Source: Boswellia sacra
Taxonomy: Eukaryota > Streptophyta > Magnoliopsida > Sapindales > Burseraceae
Length of the DNA: 64,000 bases
Assembly: GCA_013180625.2 (NCBI GenBank)
Contig: SNVD02010297.1
Coordinates: 310,001 to 374,000, forward strand
Direction of reading: 5' to 3'
Both the position numbers and the translations under genes were made by a program. Position 1 is the first letter of the stretch; each line of letters begins with the position of its first letter. Below, piece by piece: positions 51,109 through 62,253 of this stretch. Below the pieces are notes generated by a model. It saw nothing but the letters and a program-made list of their open reading frames with translations. It was not told the origin of the DNA and made no database searches.

Positions 51109-51748
51109 TCAACTTATGGTGGGAGTCTGGATCCTCAGGTATCTACGAATCATAGAAACAACCCCTCTACTCTTAAAATAAATCTGCGCTAGGACCCAAT
51201 GCTGGCCACTAAAATTCACCAGTGTATAGACCTATTACAATCAATAAGTAGAAGAGGTCATATAAATTGAGTTGATATAATACAATAGAACTAAAATAAT
51301 TGAGACATTAGAAGTAAGACTTACATAGTCTCTATCAGTCCAACATGAACCATCGCTCATGTTCAGGCCATCTGCATACTCGAATAATAGTGGCTCTCAC
51401 GTGATTTTGTCTAACTTCTCTTTGCACGTTTCGTAGGTGCTACTCATCCAAAATTGTTGAAATTATTGTAAATGAGACTAAAAATCACTCATCTATGCCA
51501 GTTTTATATAAATTAACTTATAGTTATAGTGAAATACTTACAAAGAGTCTGCAGTTGAGGTAATGAACCACCGTTGTACCACCTCAGGATTGTGCACTCA
51601 TCTGACACGAACGAAGTACATGGATGTATTAATGTGCTGTGATTGCAGCAGGAACCGAGTTAGACATGATTTGTAAAGTAAAGAAAATGATAATTTGATC
51701 CAGAAGTATGCTACATGTGTTGGAATTTGGCTTACTCTGATACCACTT

Positions 51749-52080
51749 TGTTGGAGAATAATTACTCAACCAATCAAGCAAAACAAGAACATAATGAAGA
51801 AGAAGATATTGACTCTTGAACACTTATCAACTCTTTATTACTTCTTCTTAATAAAATTGACAAATTACAAATACTTATATAGTAGACTCAATCCTAATCC
51901 TACTCAAACCATAAATACTAATATTTCTAAAATAACTAAATAATTAGCCATTATCCATAATTTACTAGGATTATTAATCCTTCCATAACATGTCTTCTAA
52001 TCTAATTAGGACTCTAATCTTATTTTAGTTTACACTTTAAATTCTAAATAAACTCTTAAGCTTTGTTTAAACTTCCAACA
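51749..52080 (-). mobile_element. Small LTR with adjacent primer binding site, inserted in the Ulp1-type gene
   Basis: A 332-bp segment starting TGTTGGAGAA and ending TTCCAACA (TG...CA, with a short TGTTGGA/TCCAACA inverted terminus). On minus it is followed at once by TGGTATCAGAGT (51745-51734), which matches the initiator-Met-tRNA primer site used by copia elements. It has no internal coding sequence, and I found no second LTR, so it is a truncated copia or TRIM-type element. Confidence 0.75.
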
Positions 52081-52997
52081 ATAAGAACCTAACCTCATTA
52101 GAAAGCCATGATCCGTATGTAGTCATATCAAAAAACCAAGATGTACTGGATGCAAAGTAGTCGGGTCCAAGCTGAATGCGTGTATGCCCCTTGCTTACCA
52201 AGCATCGAAGCAGGACCTATACTGCTCATTGAACATACATGCCCAATCATAAGAGGACTATGCAGGGTCGGTTGGTACATCCTGTGATGCACGCACTACC
52301 TTCTGTCTTTTCACTGGCTGGTCTAGATTTGTGTATGAGCTGAGAAGAACATCGCCTTCCTCTAAATCCTATCAGTGTAAAGCTTCACCAACTAATATGT
52401 TACTAGTCCGGATCCAATGATGTAAACACTCTTGGTGGTGTCACTTTGTACTTCCTACGACAAGTTAACCATTGGAACCTCTAGTGTACTCTCTCACGAC
52501 AAATGCACCATCTCTTCTATGACTAGGGAGTATTGTGCTTCCTGCTAAGATGGGTGGTCCATTATCTGGGGCATGGGTGCTAACTGTTTCGCTTCCTCCT
52601 ACATAAATTAAGAATTATATTAAAAACCTGCACAAATTTGGTTACCTTCACCGAAAATTAATAAAAAAAGTTACCTCGTCATCCGTTGCCTTCGCATAAA
52701 TGGGTATCTCATCTCGCAATTGGCATTCTTCATCACTAACTACTGCACCTCGTCTTACAATGCCTCTATGTCATCTATATCGTGGTCATGTAGAGCCTGT
52801 ACCACTTTAAAATGGTCAGCATGGGTAGCGGCCATCTCTACACGATGCACTGCAAGCTTGTGATAAAGGGCATCCACGAGAGGCAGCGGTCTAATCACTG
52901 GAACAACATTTACTGACCTGACCATCTATATGCCTAAAATAACTTTTTGGAGCTTCCTCATGTGCTTTAGAAATCAAACTCTCAACCTCGCTCGGCA
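52081..52997. other. MULE interior between its protease parts, mostly decayed
   Basis: This stretch belongs to the minus-strand DUF1985/Ulp1-type gene but has too many stops to read. Segments such as the serine- and glutamate-rich linker cannot be placed with confidence. Confidence 0.4.
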
Positions 52998-54444
52998 CTA
53001 GTTGCTTCTCCTTCTTATTTTTTTCGACTGTTTTTGTCTTTGATGGTGGTTATTCATTGGCCTTGGCCCAATAAAAAATGGGCCTCCTGGGCCTTTGATC
53101 CAATGCTGATTCTTGATGTACAGGTCGTTACCTTGCTCTGCGTTCTCTAGACAAAGGCTAACCAATGAAGGATCCCGTTGGTGGAAAAATTGAACAGAAA
53201 TATTTATAACAATGAAAAAGGCATTGTGCAGGAAACATTTGCCAAAGTGAATGCTCAAGTCTAACTTTCTTACCTCACGAGATACACCAAATACATCCCT
53301 CATCACCTTTGCCTCAGTGATAAGTCTATCCATGCTAGTCCATCTCAAAATACAGGGGATCTTTCCTTCAAAAGCCACCCCCCTCCATGCTTATGAGGAC
53401 CTCACAAATGGAATAGCCTCATACAACCAAATCTAATCAACAAAAGCCATGTAATTTTCATCTAAGTAACTGCTAACTAGTTCACATTTTGAAAATGAAA
53501 ACTAGTTCATTGTAGTACCTGGAAAGCATACAAACATCCGTAAAGGTTATGCTTTTTCTTCATGTGCGATTCCTTCGCCAAAACCCTTTGTACATACTAA
53601 GTCGCCTGGTCTAAGACTTCATTTCTAAGACTATGATATGTCTCTCTCCATGTAGATGTCCCCCAAGGATAGTCCTTGTACCTATCTAGATCATCAACAA
53701 GTTCAAGGTAGTCAAAATTAATCAGACCTATTTAAGCCGGTCCAACAGAAGCTGTTCTAGAATCCAATAAATAGTGAGCTTCACAGCATCCAAAGACCTC
53801 ATTTTCTTAAAGTTCATACTCTCAATCCAAGCCTTGAAATATGTAATCTTAATATGTTTTCCCTTGATAAAAAGTTGCTTCAAGTGCTTGTCCCTCAACC
53901 GTTTAAGGTTTTGCTCAAAAGCAGGTGTTGGACCAAACTTCAGGCCCGTGATTAGGGCAAACTCATGCTTTGAGAATCAAATGGTCTTCCTTGCATGATC
54001 AACAAGTTCAAGTTGGTCAACCAAACTTAAATATGTATTTCATTTCGTAATAATAAAAGCATAATGCCTTACCGTAAACAAAGTACCACAACTCCTCCTT
54101 CTCCTCCTCATCTATGTCATGTGTCTATAACTCACACAACATGATGTAGTGTGCCAGTTTGCCCAAGAAAGTCTGTTTAAGCATCTGTATCATTTTATCG
54201 AAGCTTGTTCGCTCGTTAACAGCCTCTTTTGCTTCTCAGTAAGCTTATTGTAGACCGAAATGGAATCCAACCCTATCATAGTCGTGTTAACACCATTGAA
54301 ATAGGGCATTTTTTGTGTTTTCAGGTCAAAAGTTATCATTGGCTTTTGGGGCTCCATATATAGGCCTAAAATGAAAGACAAAATAGGTTAGAACCATAAA
54401 ACCTTGCATGGATAGGCAAAAATCACAATTCCATTAAAAAATTT

Positions 54445-54810
54445 CACAGTTCGACCATTTACAAATCTAACTGTCGAATTGAAGCGTTTGACAATTTGAC
54501 AACATGTAGACAAATTCGACAAGGGTGGCTTTATGTTTGATAGATAATTCAATAGTTCGATGCAATCAAAAACTAATTCGACAATGGTTCGACAAATGCA
54601 TCAAAAGAAGATAATAAATTCGACAGTTCAACTGTTGCTCGATGACTTGACAATACAGTAGTACAATTCGACTATTCGACAACATTATTCAACAACACTT
54701 TATTTGACAGAACAACAAGCCAATTCAACTTATTCGACAGAGTCATTCGATGACTATGTTGACAATGTTCGATAGTTTGACAACAGTTCAACAGTTCGAT
54801 GCTGTCGAAT
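54445..54810. repeat. Right subterminal array of a TTCGAC motif
   Basis: Some 20 occurrences of ttcgac, ttcgat or tcgaca at irregular spacing, in the inverted sense of the left array. The opposite orientation at the two ends suits binding sites for a transposase. Confidence 0.8.
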
Positions 54811-55319
54811 CAGTGTCGTCTTCAACCTCCGTTTCCCATACAAAATCCTCATCTATCCACTTTCATAGCAACACAATCACAAGTTTATTTCACTTATTAA
54901 CTATAATTTCGACAAAACAATATCAATTTCTATTTACCTAAATCCTGCAAATCCCTAAACCCATTTGTCTCTCCACAAAATCGTCACTATCACTGTTCTA
55001 ACCATATTTAAATAAAAAAATGTATTAATAGCTTAACATCCAATCTGAAAATGACTCAAAACACCACGTACCTGGACTGGGTTTTTGATTTTATTATTTT
55101 TAGCACTAGTTAGACCGTAACTTCACCGATTGCAATGGTGTAAAGATTCCTCTCCTAAAACGACGACGACCTCTCTCCCTTTGTGGTTTCACTCTCTCTC
55201 AAACGGAAATCAAAATCAAAATGTAGAATAGGAGGAATAGAAACAGAAATCGTGCAAGGCAACGGTAGTCAGTGTGGAGGAGGGAAGTCTGATTTTGTTT
55301 TTGAATGGCCATACAAAAC

Positions 55320-55441
55320 GTATAAGGGGGTGGAGGCATTTTGGACATTTTGTGGTTAGAGGCTATTTGTTTAAAAAAAAAATTTATGGGAGGCCATTTT
55401 TGAAAAGGCCCTCAAATTTGGGCTAATTGTGAAAATTTTCC
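55320..55441 (-). repeat. Right terminal inverted repeat of the MULE
   Basis: Inverted counterpart of 47102-47220. Confidence 0.82.
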
Positions 55442-55450
55442 ATTGTATCC

Positions 55451-56231
55451 AACAATAAACATTCGACACTCTTGACAATAAACATTCAACTTTTATTATT
55501 CTCAATGAAAATCAGATATTTTTCAAGTATTTGGACTCATTTTTTAAGTAATTTCGCACGCTAAACACTTTTAACCAAAAAAAGGGAGATTATCACATGG
55601 TATCCTCACATTTTAGTGAAATTTTACAAAAAAGCAACTTTTGCCCATTTGTATCAACATGCGCCCCTAACTTATGGAAAATTTACCATACACATCCCTT
55701 TCGTTTTTTTTTTTTTTTTTTTTGTGGTTAAAGGCTATCACATTTCTATTCAGTTTCCATCCAATTACTAAAATATCCTTAAAAATTGTTTTTTAAAATA
55801 CATGAGCATAAGTTAAGTTAAAAACTTATGTTATGACCATTTTACCCTTAATAAAAATAAAAATAATATATAGTTTCCCCTTGCCATTTGGGCATAGAAA
55901 ATATGATTTTACCTCTCAAAATTTTGAAAATTCTAAAATTCTTTGATTAGCCGTTAGAAGTAGTCGTTACTGTGTGCTTTCTGCTTATGGAAAAGGTTGA
56001 ATTCTATAATATAAATTGTTATTATTTCATAGCCAAATTCATCTCACACACATCCATTCATTCGCATTTGTTTTTCCAATCATATTCCTAATTCATTCTC
56101 ACAACAGGATTCAACTCAAATTGCAACACATTCATCCAAATACACAGCTGCAACTAACCACTTTTGCTTTCATCCACATCCATATCTAATACATTATCAC
56201 CAATAGGAAGAACACAGTCAAAAGCATTTCT
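55451..56231. other. Intergenic sequence upstream of the GRF pseudogene
   Basis: A possible element end (gggagattatcacatggtat, near 55585) resembles MULE-type termini, but no inverted partner was found. A poly-T run is at 55707-55724. No gene was seen. Confidence 0.4.
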
Positions 56232-56691
56232 AATGAGTCATTCAACTTCAAGTAATGCAAGGGAGCAAAGCAACGCATCAAATTAGACAAATATTAGAAG
56301 TAAAATGGTAAATGGGAAAACAAAAAAAATTCAAAAATAGGAGATGCAAATGTGGTGCAAAAGTAGTTGTAATGATATTTAAGTCATCAAAGAACCCTGG
56401 AAAGTTATATTTTATACGCAAATCTGATACATGCAACTTCTATAGATGGTGGGAGCCTGATAATAATGAATTTAATATGAATGAAGAATGTTGTCATGGT
56501 CATGGTGAAGAAATGGATGAAACCAACCCTATCATAAAAGAGATGCAATGTGATTTGAAGCAACTGCTCAACAACAGTGAAATTGTCTAAGAAATGAATG
56601 AACAATTAAGGAATGTTGGCATGATGATGAATTTCCTAGTCTACATGTTCCTACTATTTTTAGTTGCGTGCCTTGTAAAGCTCATGTAATG
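56232..56691 (+). pseudogene. GRF-type zinc finger protein with C-terminal membrane segment, broken
   Basis: A Ser/Asn-rich N terminus (MSHSTSSNAREQ, from 56232) ends in a stop at about 56284. A second frame (56312-56590) holds the GRF zinc finger: CKCGAKVVV, then NPGKLYF and DTCNFYRWWEPD. It then gives an acidic helix, EECCHGHGEEMDE. After the TAA at 56588 the same frame continues with a short helix and a hydrophobic stretch (LVYMFLLFLVACLVKLM), a likely membrane anchor, to about 56690. Small plant GRF proteins with this layout occur in many copies, often near transposons; their function is unknown. One frameshift and one stop make this copy a pseudogene. Confidence 0.75.
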
Positions 56692-57157
56692 TGTTATTTT
56701 TTAAACAATATGAAATACAATTCGAATTCAAACTAGTAAATGTGTAACGCATAACATTTGAAAAAAGCAGTAAAAGGTATATTTCATTCGTCAAAAGTGA
56801 TATTCAACACTTCATAGACATCCATCCAGTTTCTATTTGAATATTATGCCTTACGTAGCCCTGAATGGTGCCATATAGAGCATACGATTCATAAGTTTGA
56901 CCAAAAAACAAAATCAGTTATATGGTAACTGCCTATCAAGTATCTTTACAAAATAAGTAACAACTAAAATAACATCCTACGAAATATACCTATCATGCCT
57001 AATGCATCTTCCAAGATACATTGCCTTATAATGCATCAGATCCAAAATATCATCTTCAAAAATCTGTTAAGTTTTGCATACCCAATAGTATGCTTTCATC
57101 TCATTGTGTTTGATGTCTTTGGTTAGAGAACCACCTTGTCACTACATTAAAAAGAAG

Positions 57158-57350
57158 CACTACAAGAATTTTTTGTATATTTGTCACTTTGTAATTTTTT
57201 TATTTGACGGTTTTTTAAAAAAGTGAGAAATATAACACTAATCTAGAAGTCAAACTTGGTTATTCAACTTATTTGTCACTTTTTGTCTTTATTGAATCAA
57301 TATTTATCACATTTTTATAAAAGTGTGATAAGTTTCACTACAAAAAAATA
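57158..57350. repeat. Two CACTAC-starting element ends in direct orientation
   Basis: CACTACAAGAAttttt starts at 57158 and CACTACAAAAAAAT at 57336. Both resemble the start of CACTA-type elements. Between them are short inverted pieces (tatttgtcac / gtgataag). No matching GTAGTG end was found, so complete elements cannot be claimed. Confidence 0.4.
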
Positions 57351-58037
57351 TAGATATAGTTAGAAATAAAATTTTTGAATATAAAGAACTCAACTAATTT
57401 TAAAAATTTAAGTAATATGAAAATTTTAAAATTTTAAGTATTTTTTAATATTAAATATAGATATATTAGATTTAAATTTTTTGAAAATAAAATTTAATTA
57501 ATATTAGGATTTTAAATGTTTAATTTTTCAATATTACATATTTTATTAAAATAATATAATTTTATAGTAAAATATAGATAAATCATAAGTTATAATATTT
57601 ATTTAATAAAATTCAATCCTAAATTAAGCATAGCCTAAATATAGATGTGTTTAATATAAAATGACGTCGTTTTGCATTTTGTTAGGTGTGCAATTCAACC
57701 CTAAATTGAGCATAGCTCAAACTCTCAATCTTCTACCGATTTCGCTGCTCCTTCAACGCTTCCAGGTGATTTTCGATAGCTCCATAGCTCCCCTCCTACG
57801 CTGCTCCGAGCTTCCCTCCTTCACCATCACGGCATCGCTGTTCCCTACGTCTGCTGTCCTCTATGGAGTTCGTAGCTCACCTCTTCTACATCGTCACTTT
57901 TGCACTCGTAGGTAGCCACCACTCCATTGTCTCTCATGCTTAGACTTGTGGCCGCCTCCACTGTCCTATTTGGGTTGTTTGCTAGGACTTTCTTTTTCCG
58001 CCCAAATTTTCTCTCACTTTACCTCATGAAATGAGAT
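57351..58037. other. AT-rich then GC-richer stretch before the PDV1 fragment
   Basis: 57351-57660 is AT-rich. 57661-57915 is markedly less AT-rich and contains an open frame of 84 codons rich in Leu and Ser that I do not recognise. It could be a leader or a further captured fragment. Confidence 0.4.
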
Positions 58038-59675
58038 ATGGAGATTGAAGAAATCTAAGTGGTTCTGGAGAAAATCTGGGACCTCCATGACAAGATAAGT
58101 GACGCCATTCACTCGATTTCGCGAACCCACTTTCTCAATTCCATCAAAACCCTAAAAAAATCGAGAAGAAGAAGCTCTACAATGATGTCACCGAAGATAA
58201 CCAGGCTGGCATCGTGTTCATGAAGGGGTTTCGTGTAGACGATAACGGCTTCGCGATTCAAGAGGCTAAGAGTGTGAATGCAATTCGGACTGCTCTTGAG
58301 AATCTCGAAGACCAGCTAGGGGTTTTGCACGTAAGATTTTCTTTTGTCAATTTGTTAAAATTTATGTTACTAATTTGCGTCTATTTTATATTTTTTGTTT
58401 GGATGCCTAGAAAACAAGGGGAAAAGGATTTTTTTTTTTGTTGGCTAATGTGTAGTTTTTGTTTGGGGTTTGTTCGTGTTTAAAGGTCATCGAGAAGAAA
58501 AAAGGAGAACAATTTTCAAAAATTCGTTCGAGATATTTTAGATTAGGTAAGATCAGTGGGAAAAAATGAGTATCTAATATAAAGTGAGTATGAGGTTTTG
58601 GTCTGGGAGGGTGAGGGAGAGGATAAAAGAAGATTTTATGTAAAATGCAGAGCCTAGTTGCTTAAGGTTTTTGGATGGAAGACAATGTTTCGATTCTTTT
58701 TCATATCTTTTGTATGGTAGTAGTTCAATTGGTGATGCTTAAGATGCTGACAGTGGTTATTATCTTGGCTTATTATGTGATCAAGACATGACTGTTTACT
58801 ATATTTGCCCTGGCAGGCTTTGAGTCCTATCATAGAAGAATGTGTCTAGAAGTTGTCATGGATGATGGTATTTTCAAGCTCTGAGTTGAGGTGGAGGCTT
58901 TGATAACAGTTAGTTGAAAATTAGGATTTTTGTAAAAGGTCTTTGTAGTTGGATACATGCCACTATGATTTTGACCCAGTTTCTGTAACGGTTGCTTGTA
59001 CAATAGGGAGATTAGATGGGTCACAATGAAATATAATAGGTGTTCTAAGAAGTCAGAGATCGTATCATTTGATTACAAGATGAGAGCAAATTGTTTGTTT
59101 GATTTGGGAACTTTCTAGGATCTCATTTCTTTGTGAGGGATATTTAGCCTTTGCTGACTTCTGTGTATAAATGTAAATGATTCATTTTATATACAATAAA
59201 ATTGTGGACATCTGCTCCACCTATGTAACTCTCCTTCTTCATTAAAATACCATTCTCCTGTTTTTTATAACAATCAAAGTTCATAGTTTCTCATGAAAAT
59301 AGTAGTTTGGGCAGGGCTTTAGTTAGTTGCCAATAATTAGGCTCTCAAGTACTTTGCCTTGTTCTTTTATGTTGCTTCTTCTCTCCGAGTGTGTGTGGGT
59401 TTGTGCAGAACCTGGTGTTTTAATTTTTATAATTCTTAATTATACAACTATCCTGTTGAATATGCAAGAACTGCAATGGGCTAGATGGTGCATGAGAGAA
59501 CATTTATGTGCTTTTTTCTGTGTGGATCTATTTATGTACTTTTGTCCTATTTTATAGACTGTGCAAGCATAGCAATGAGCTGACAGAGATGCTGCAATTA
59601 CACGATTAGAACAAAGCCGGATTGTTCTTGCAATGAGGTTGGCTGAACACCATGGTAAGAAGCACAAAGTCATTT
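58038..59675 (+). pseudogene. PDV1: PDV1 (PLASTID DIVISION1) fragment, two exons
   Basis: PDV1 is an outer-envelope protein that recruits the dynamin ARC5 to the chloroplast division site. Exon 1 (58038-58330) starts MEIEEI, then has a TAA, then VVLEKIWDLHDKISDAIHSI. A frameshift near 58165 leads to MKGFRVDD, QEAKS and AIRTALENLEDQLG, ending at the donor CAC|GTAAG. Exon 2 (from 59558 after TATAG) begins TVQA, has stops at codons 5 and 7, and continues ADRDAAITRLEQSRIVLAMR and LAEHHGKK, fading near 59675. The rest of the gene, including the membrane segment, is absent. The host intron (about 1.23 kb) is kept, so this is a copy of genomic DNA and not of mRNA. Confidence 0.87.
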
Positions 59676-59871
59676 TCTTTGTTGTGAATGATTAGACCTT
59701 CCAATATTGGCCGATTGTTTATCTTTTGTTTTTTTTTTCCCCAAGAGAAAATTGAAAATTTTACTTCTTTGGCAAATTTTCAGAGTTCAGTTGTTGATTA
59801 TTGTCCTCTCGACTATAGGAACTTTGAAGAGAGTGTGAAGAGCCTGGAAGTTTGAAGAAAGTGTGAAACAA

Positions 59872-60047
59872 TGGCTGGAAGTGCACCCATGAAAGCTACG
59901 TCCAATGGGATTTTCCAAGGTGACAAGCCCCTGGGTTTTGCACTTCCTCTTGTGATCATGCAGATGTTAATCGTGATTTTACTTACTCGTCTCCTGGCCC
60001 TCCTGTTGAAGCCTCTTCGCCAGCCTTGAGTCGTTGCTGAGATTATT
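59872..60047 (+). pseudogene. CHX cation/H+ exchanger, first-exon fragment
   Basis: From the ATG at 59872: [20 protein letters not shown], then [20 protein letters not shown] and KPLRQP, then TGA, then VVAEII up to a donor (ATT|GTAAGT). This is the start of a plant CHX (CPA2) antiporter of the CHX18/19 type, with its first membrane helix. The TGA stands where the family has an Arg codon (CGA to TGA is a C-to-T change). Only this one piece of a roughly 800-residue protein is present. Confidence 0.85.
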
Positions 60048-60159
60048 GTAAGTTTCCACTTTTCCAGTGACTCTTTTTCTTCAGGTTTTTCTTTTGTTTT
60101 TAATCTGAAACGTCAATATCTTCCTTTAGTCAAAAAAGATGACAATGTGGTAGTTCTAT

Positions 60160-60622
60160 TCTATCAGAATAACTGCGCACCACTATCAAAGAAGCTGTGG
60201 CCCTCACTAGAAGTGTAGTAAGTTTTACTATACCCTTCTGTAATTCTATTCTATGATTATTATTTGGTGAATATCTTCTGATTTTATATGGCTGTAAGGT
60301 AATATTTATTGAAGTTTTGAGTCCAGTCATAGCATGCATGGATCTCTAGTACATAACAAGATTGACATATTATATATTTTGTTGTATGCTTATTGATCTC
60401 ATCTCTTATTATTTCCTAACTTTGGTTGTTTTAGGTGGTAGGACAACAGTCCCTTGGATTGTATCTTCTTTTATCTGTGCTTGATAAGGCATTACGCAAT
60501 ATTTGTCAATACGAAGTTGGATATCCCTTAAGATATGATAGTAAAGCTGAAAAATCTATTGATTGGGAGGCTGTTTGGGCTTATGCGCTTGGCCCAGAAC
60601 CTGAGCTTGCTTTATCATTAAG
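60160..60622 (+). pseudogene. RPAP1/MINIYO-like fragment, two exons
   Basis: Exon pieces at about 60160-60217 (TTIKEAVALTRSV, donor GTAAGT) and 60435-60622 (after TTTTAG) with GQQSLGLYLLLSVLDKALRN and SIDWEAVWAYALGPEPELAL, up to a donor at 60623. From memory of the family this resembles plant RPAP1-type proteins (Arabidopsis MINIYO), which bind RNA polymerase II. I am moderately sure of that name. What is clear is two adjoining exons of a conserved host gene, with a kept intron and an upstream stop. Confidence 0.6.
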
Positions 60623-61990
60623 GTAGAGTGTATTTAAAGGTTTCTAGTGCCGATTTTCAATGCCTTCTGGTATGACTAGCTAATTGCCATTAGTTTGTGA
60701 CCCATTCTTCTTTTCATGATTGTTTTATAATTAAGCTCTTGCACTGTCTAGTGTTCAGCCAGTGGAATGCGTTGTCTTGTCTGGATGGAAACCGTGTGAA
60801 TCATATGTTTTATTCACTTTTTTTTCTTTGTACTCCACATTTGAAAACATGTACAAAATTGATTTGAATTGTCAAATGCAAGTTTCCTATTATCTTTCTT
60901 GAGATGTGATATTATCGTATTGATTAAAAGTTGCTTTTTAATTCATTTGAAAACAGAGGACTCTGTTTCTTGTTGACAAATTTAACTTTTTCTAAGAAAT
61001 TGAGCCTTGAGAATTAGTAGAATGGGGACAACTGAGAAGGATGAAAAACTCCCAATTTAGTTTATTATGTAATCCATGATATGACTTTTTTTTTCTACTT
61101 TTATATATTTCCCATATATACTACTATGTGTTTGTTTTTTTATTCCAAGAATCAACTTTGGATACGAAAGGCTCTTAAAAATACATCATAGTGTTTCAAT
61201 TTTTTGTACTATTGAATATAATAGGAATGTGAGTACTTTTTATGGTTCCAATTAGAGATATTTTAGAACCCAACATCTCTTTTCAGTCAAAGTCAGACAT
61301 GAAAAAGCATGTCTAATCAAGAGAAAGTTAATGGGCTTGTGATGAAAAAGAAAATTAAGCTTAAAATATATATGAAACAAGAAAGCATTATTATTGGAGT
61401 TCTAATCAAGAGAAAGTTAACGGGCTTTTGATGAAAATTATAGTGTGCTTGTTGGGTAATTGGTTCCAATTAGAGATATTTTAGAACGCAACATCTCTTT
61501 TTAGTCAAAGTCAGACATGAAAAAGCATGCAGCTGATCATGAACCATGCCAAGTAAGTACTTTGATTAGCAATTATTATTATTTTTTTTTCTACTTTTCA
61601 TGATCAAAGTTTAATACTTTCTTGGCTGATTATCCACGTATAAGTTTAAGTTACTACACCTTATAACATTATATTCATATACAATTACATTGCTCCTTCA
61701 ATTAAATCAAATAAATCATTTCTTTTTTAGAATCCTACTACCAGTCTTGTCCCCAACAAATTTCTATTTCACCGCCACTAAGGTTTTTTTTTTTCAATTA
61801 ATACTTTCTTGGGGTTGGTGGATGTTAGATTAATCTAACTTTGAGTTAGGCTTGAGCTATTGGAGATAAAAATTTATGTGTTTGCTTTATTTTAATTTGT
61901 AAATTAGTTAATTAATTTTTTTTATTTGTATGTTATAATTAGCTACTAAAGAGAAACATTTGATTCATTTCTCTTCTTTTGAAGGAAGTC
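60623..61990. other. Non-coding stretch between captured fragments, with local duplications
   Basis: No gene piece was recognised. Two pairs of direct repeats lie here: 'gtcaaagtcagacatgaaa' at about 61288 and 61506, and 'aatcaagagaaagttaa' at about 61315 and 61405. Confidence 0.5.
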
Positions 61991-62007
61991 TATGAAGAGA
62001 CTATTGG

Positions 62008-62253
62008 AAGATTGTTAATGGAGAGGAATCCCAGAGAGCCTTATGCTCTATCAAGTATGGCGTTGAAGCTATACTTTTAATGATTGTAAGTTCTCTTTTA
62101 GTATCTTTATTGATCAGTTAAATGCCATGGAACTTGCCTTCTAAGAACCAATCATTTTCAGGAAAACCCTGAGAGAGCAAATAGATAGATTTTAATGTGG
62201 GTAATCTAAATAATGAAGTTATAGTAAAGCAATTCACAGAGTTGATGATAAAG
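62008..62253 (+). pseudogene. AXS: UDP-apiose/UDP-xylose synthase (AXS) fragment, two exons
   Basis: AXS makes UDP-apiose and UDP-xylose from UDP-glucuronate for cell-wall pectin. Exon piece 1 (about 62008-62085) reads KIVNGEESQRALCSIKYGVE, then AILLMI, up to donor GTAAGT. Exon piece 2 (62162-62253) reads ENPERANR, a TAG, a 1-base deletion, then FNVGNLNNEVIVKQFTELMI, K, to the next donor. Order, spacing and the intron position after LLMI fit the sugar-nucleotide epimerase family member AXS. The stop and the deletion, with the absence of the remaining protein, make it a broken fragment. Confidence 0.83.

Larger units (their letters stand above)
50800..54381 (-). pseudogene. DUF1985 + Ulp1-type cysteine protease gene in the MULE, decayed
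   Basis: Read on minus. The N-terminal part (about 54381-52998) includes SFILGLYMEPQKPM, then EFALITGLKFGPTPAF near 53970-53930 (DUF1985-like) and ILRWTSMDRLI near 53340. The C-terminal part is a C48 (Ulp1/SENP) protease that removes SUMO-type modifiers in its family. WTDRDY is joined to VYTLVNF by a GT-AG intron (about 51231-51323). HWVLAQI follows (His codon 51201-51199), then YDS (Asp codon 51151-51149) and CGVF (Cys codon 50889-50887). The triad order His-Asp-Cys is therefore visible, but the residue before CGVF is Met, not Asp. A frameshift lies between HWVLA and YDS, a 65-bp duplication disrupts 50979-51108, and a solo LTR interrupts the gene at 51749-52080. Not functional. Confidence 0.75.
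47102..55441 (+). mobile_element. Mutator-like element (MULE) carrying a transposase and a Ulp1-type gene
   Basis: The terminal inverted repeats are long (about 110-120 bp). The left starts gggaaattttcataaaac and the reverse complement of the right starts ggaaaattttcacaatta, with further shared blocks (ggcctcttaaaaa / ggccttttcaaaaa; ccaaaatgcc...cttata). Flanks ATTGATATC (47093-47101) and ATTGTATCC (55442-55450) could be a 9-bp target duplication with one indel. Inside are a MURA-type transposase pseudogene on plus (47876-50368) and a DUF1985 + Ulp1 protease pseudogene on minus (about 54381-50800), arranged convergently. Similar two-gene MULEs with Ulp1 genes are known in Arabidopsis (KI-MULEs) and melon. 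Both genes are broken. Confidence 0.85.
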
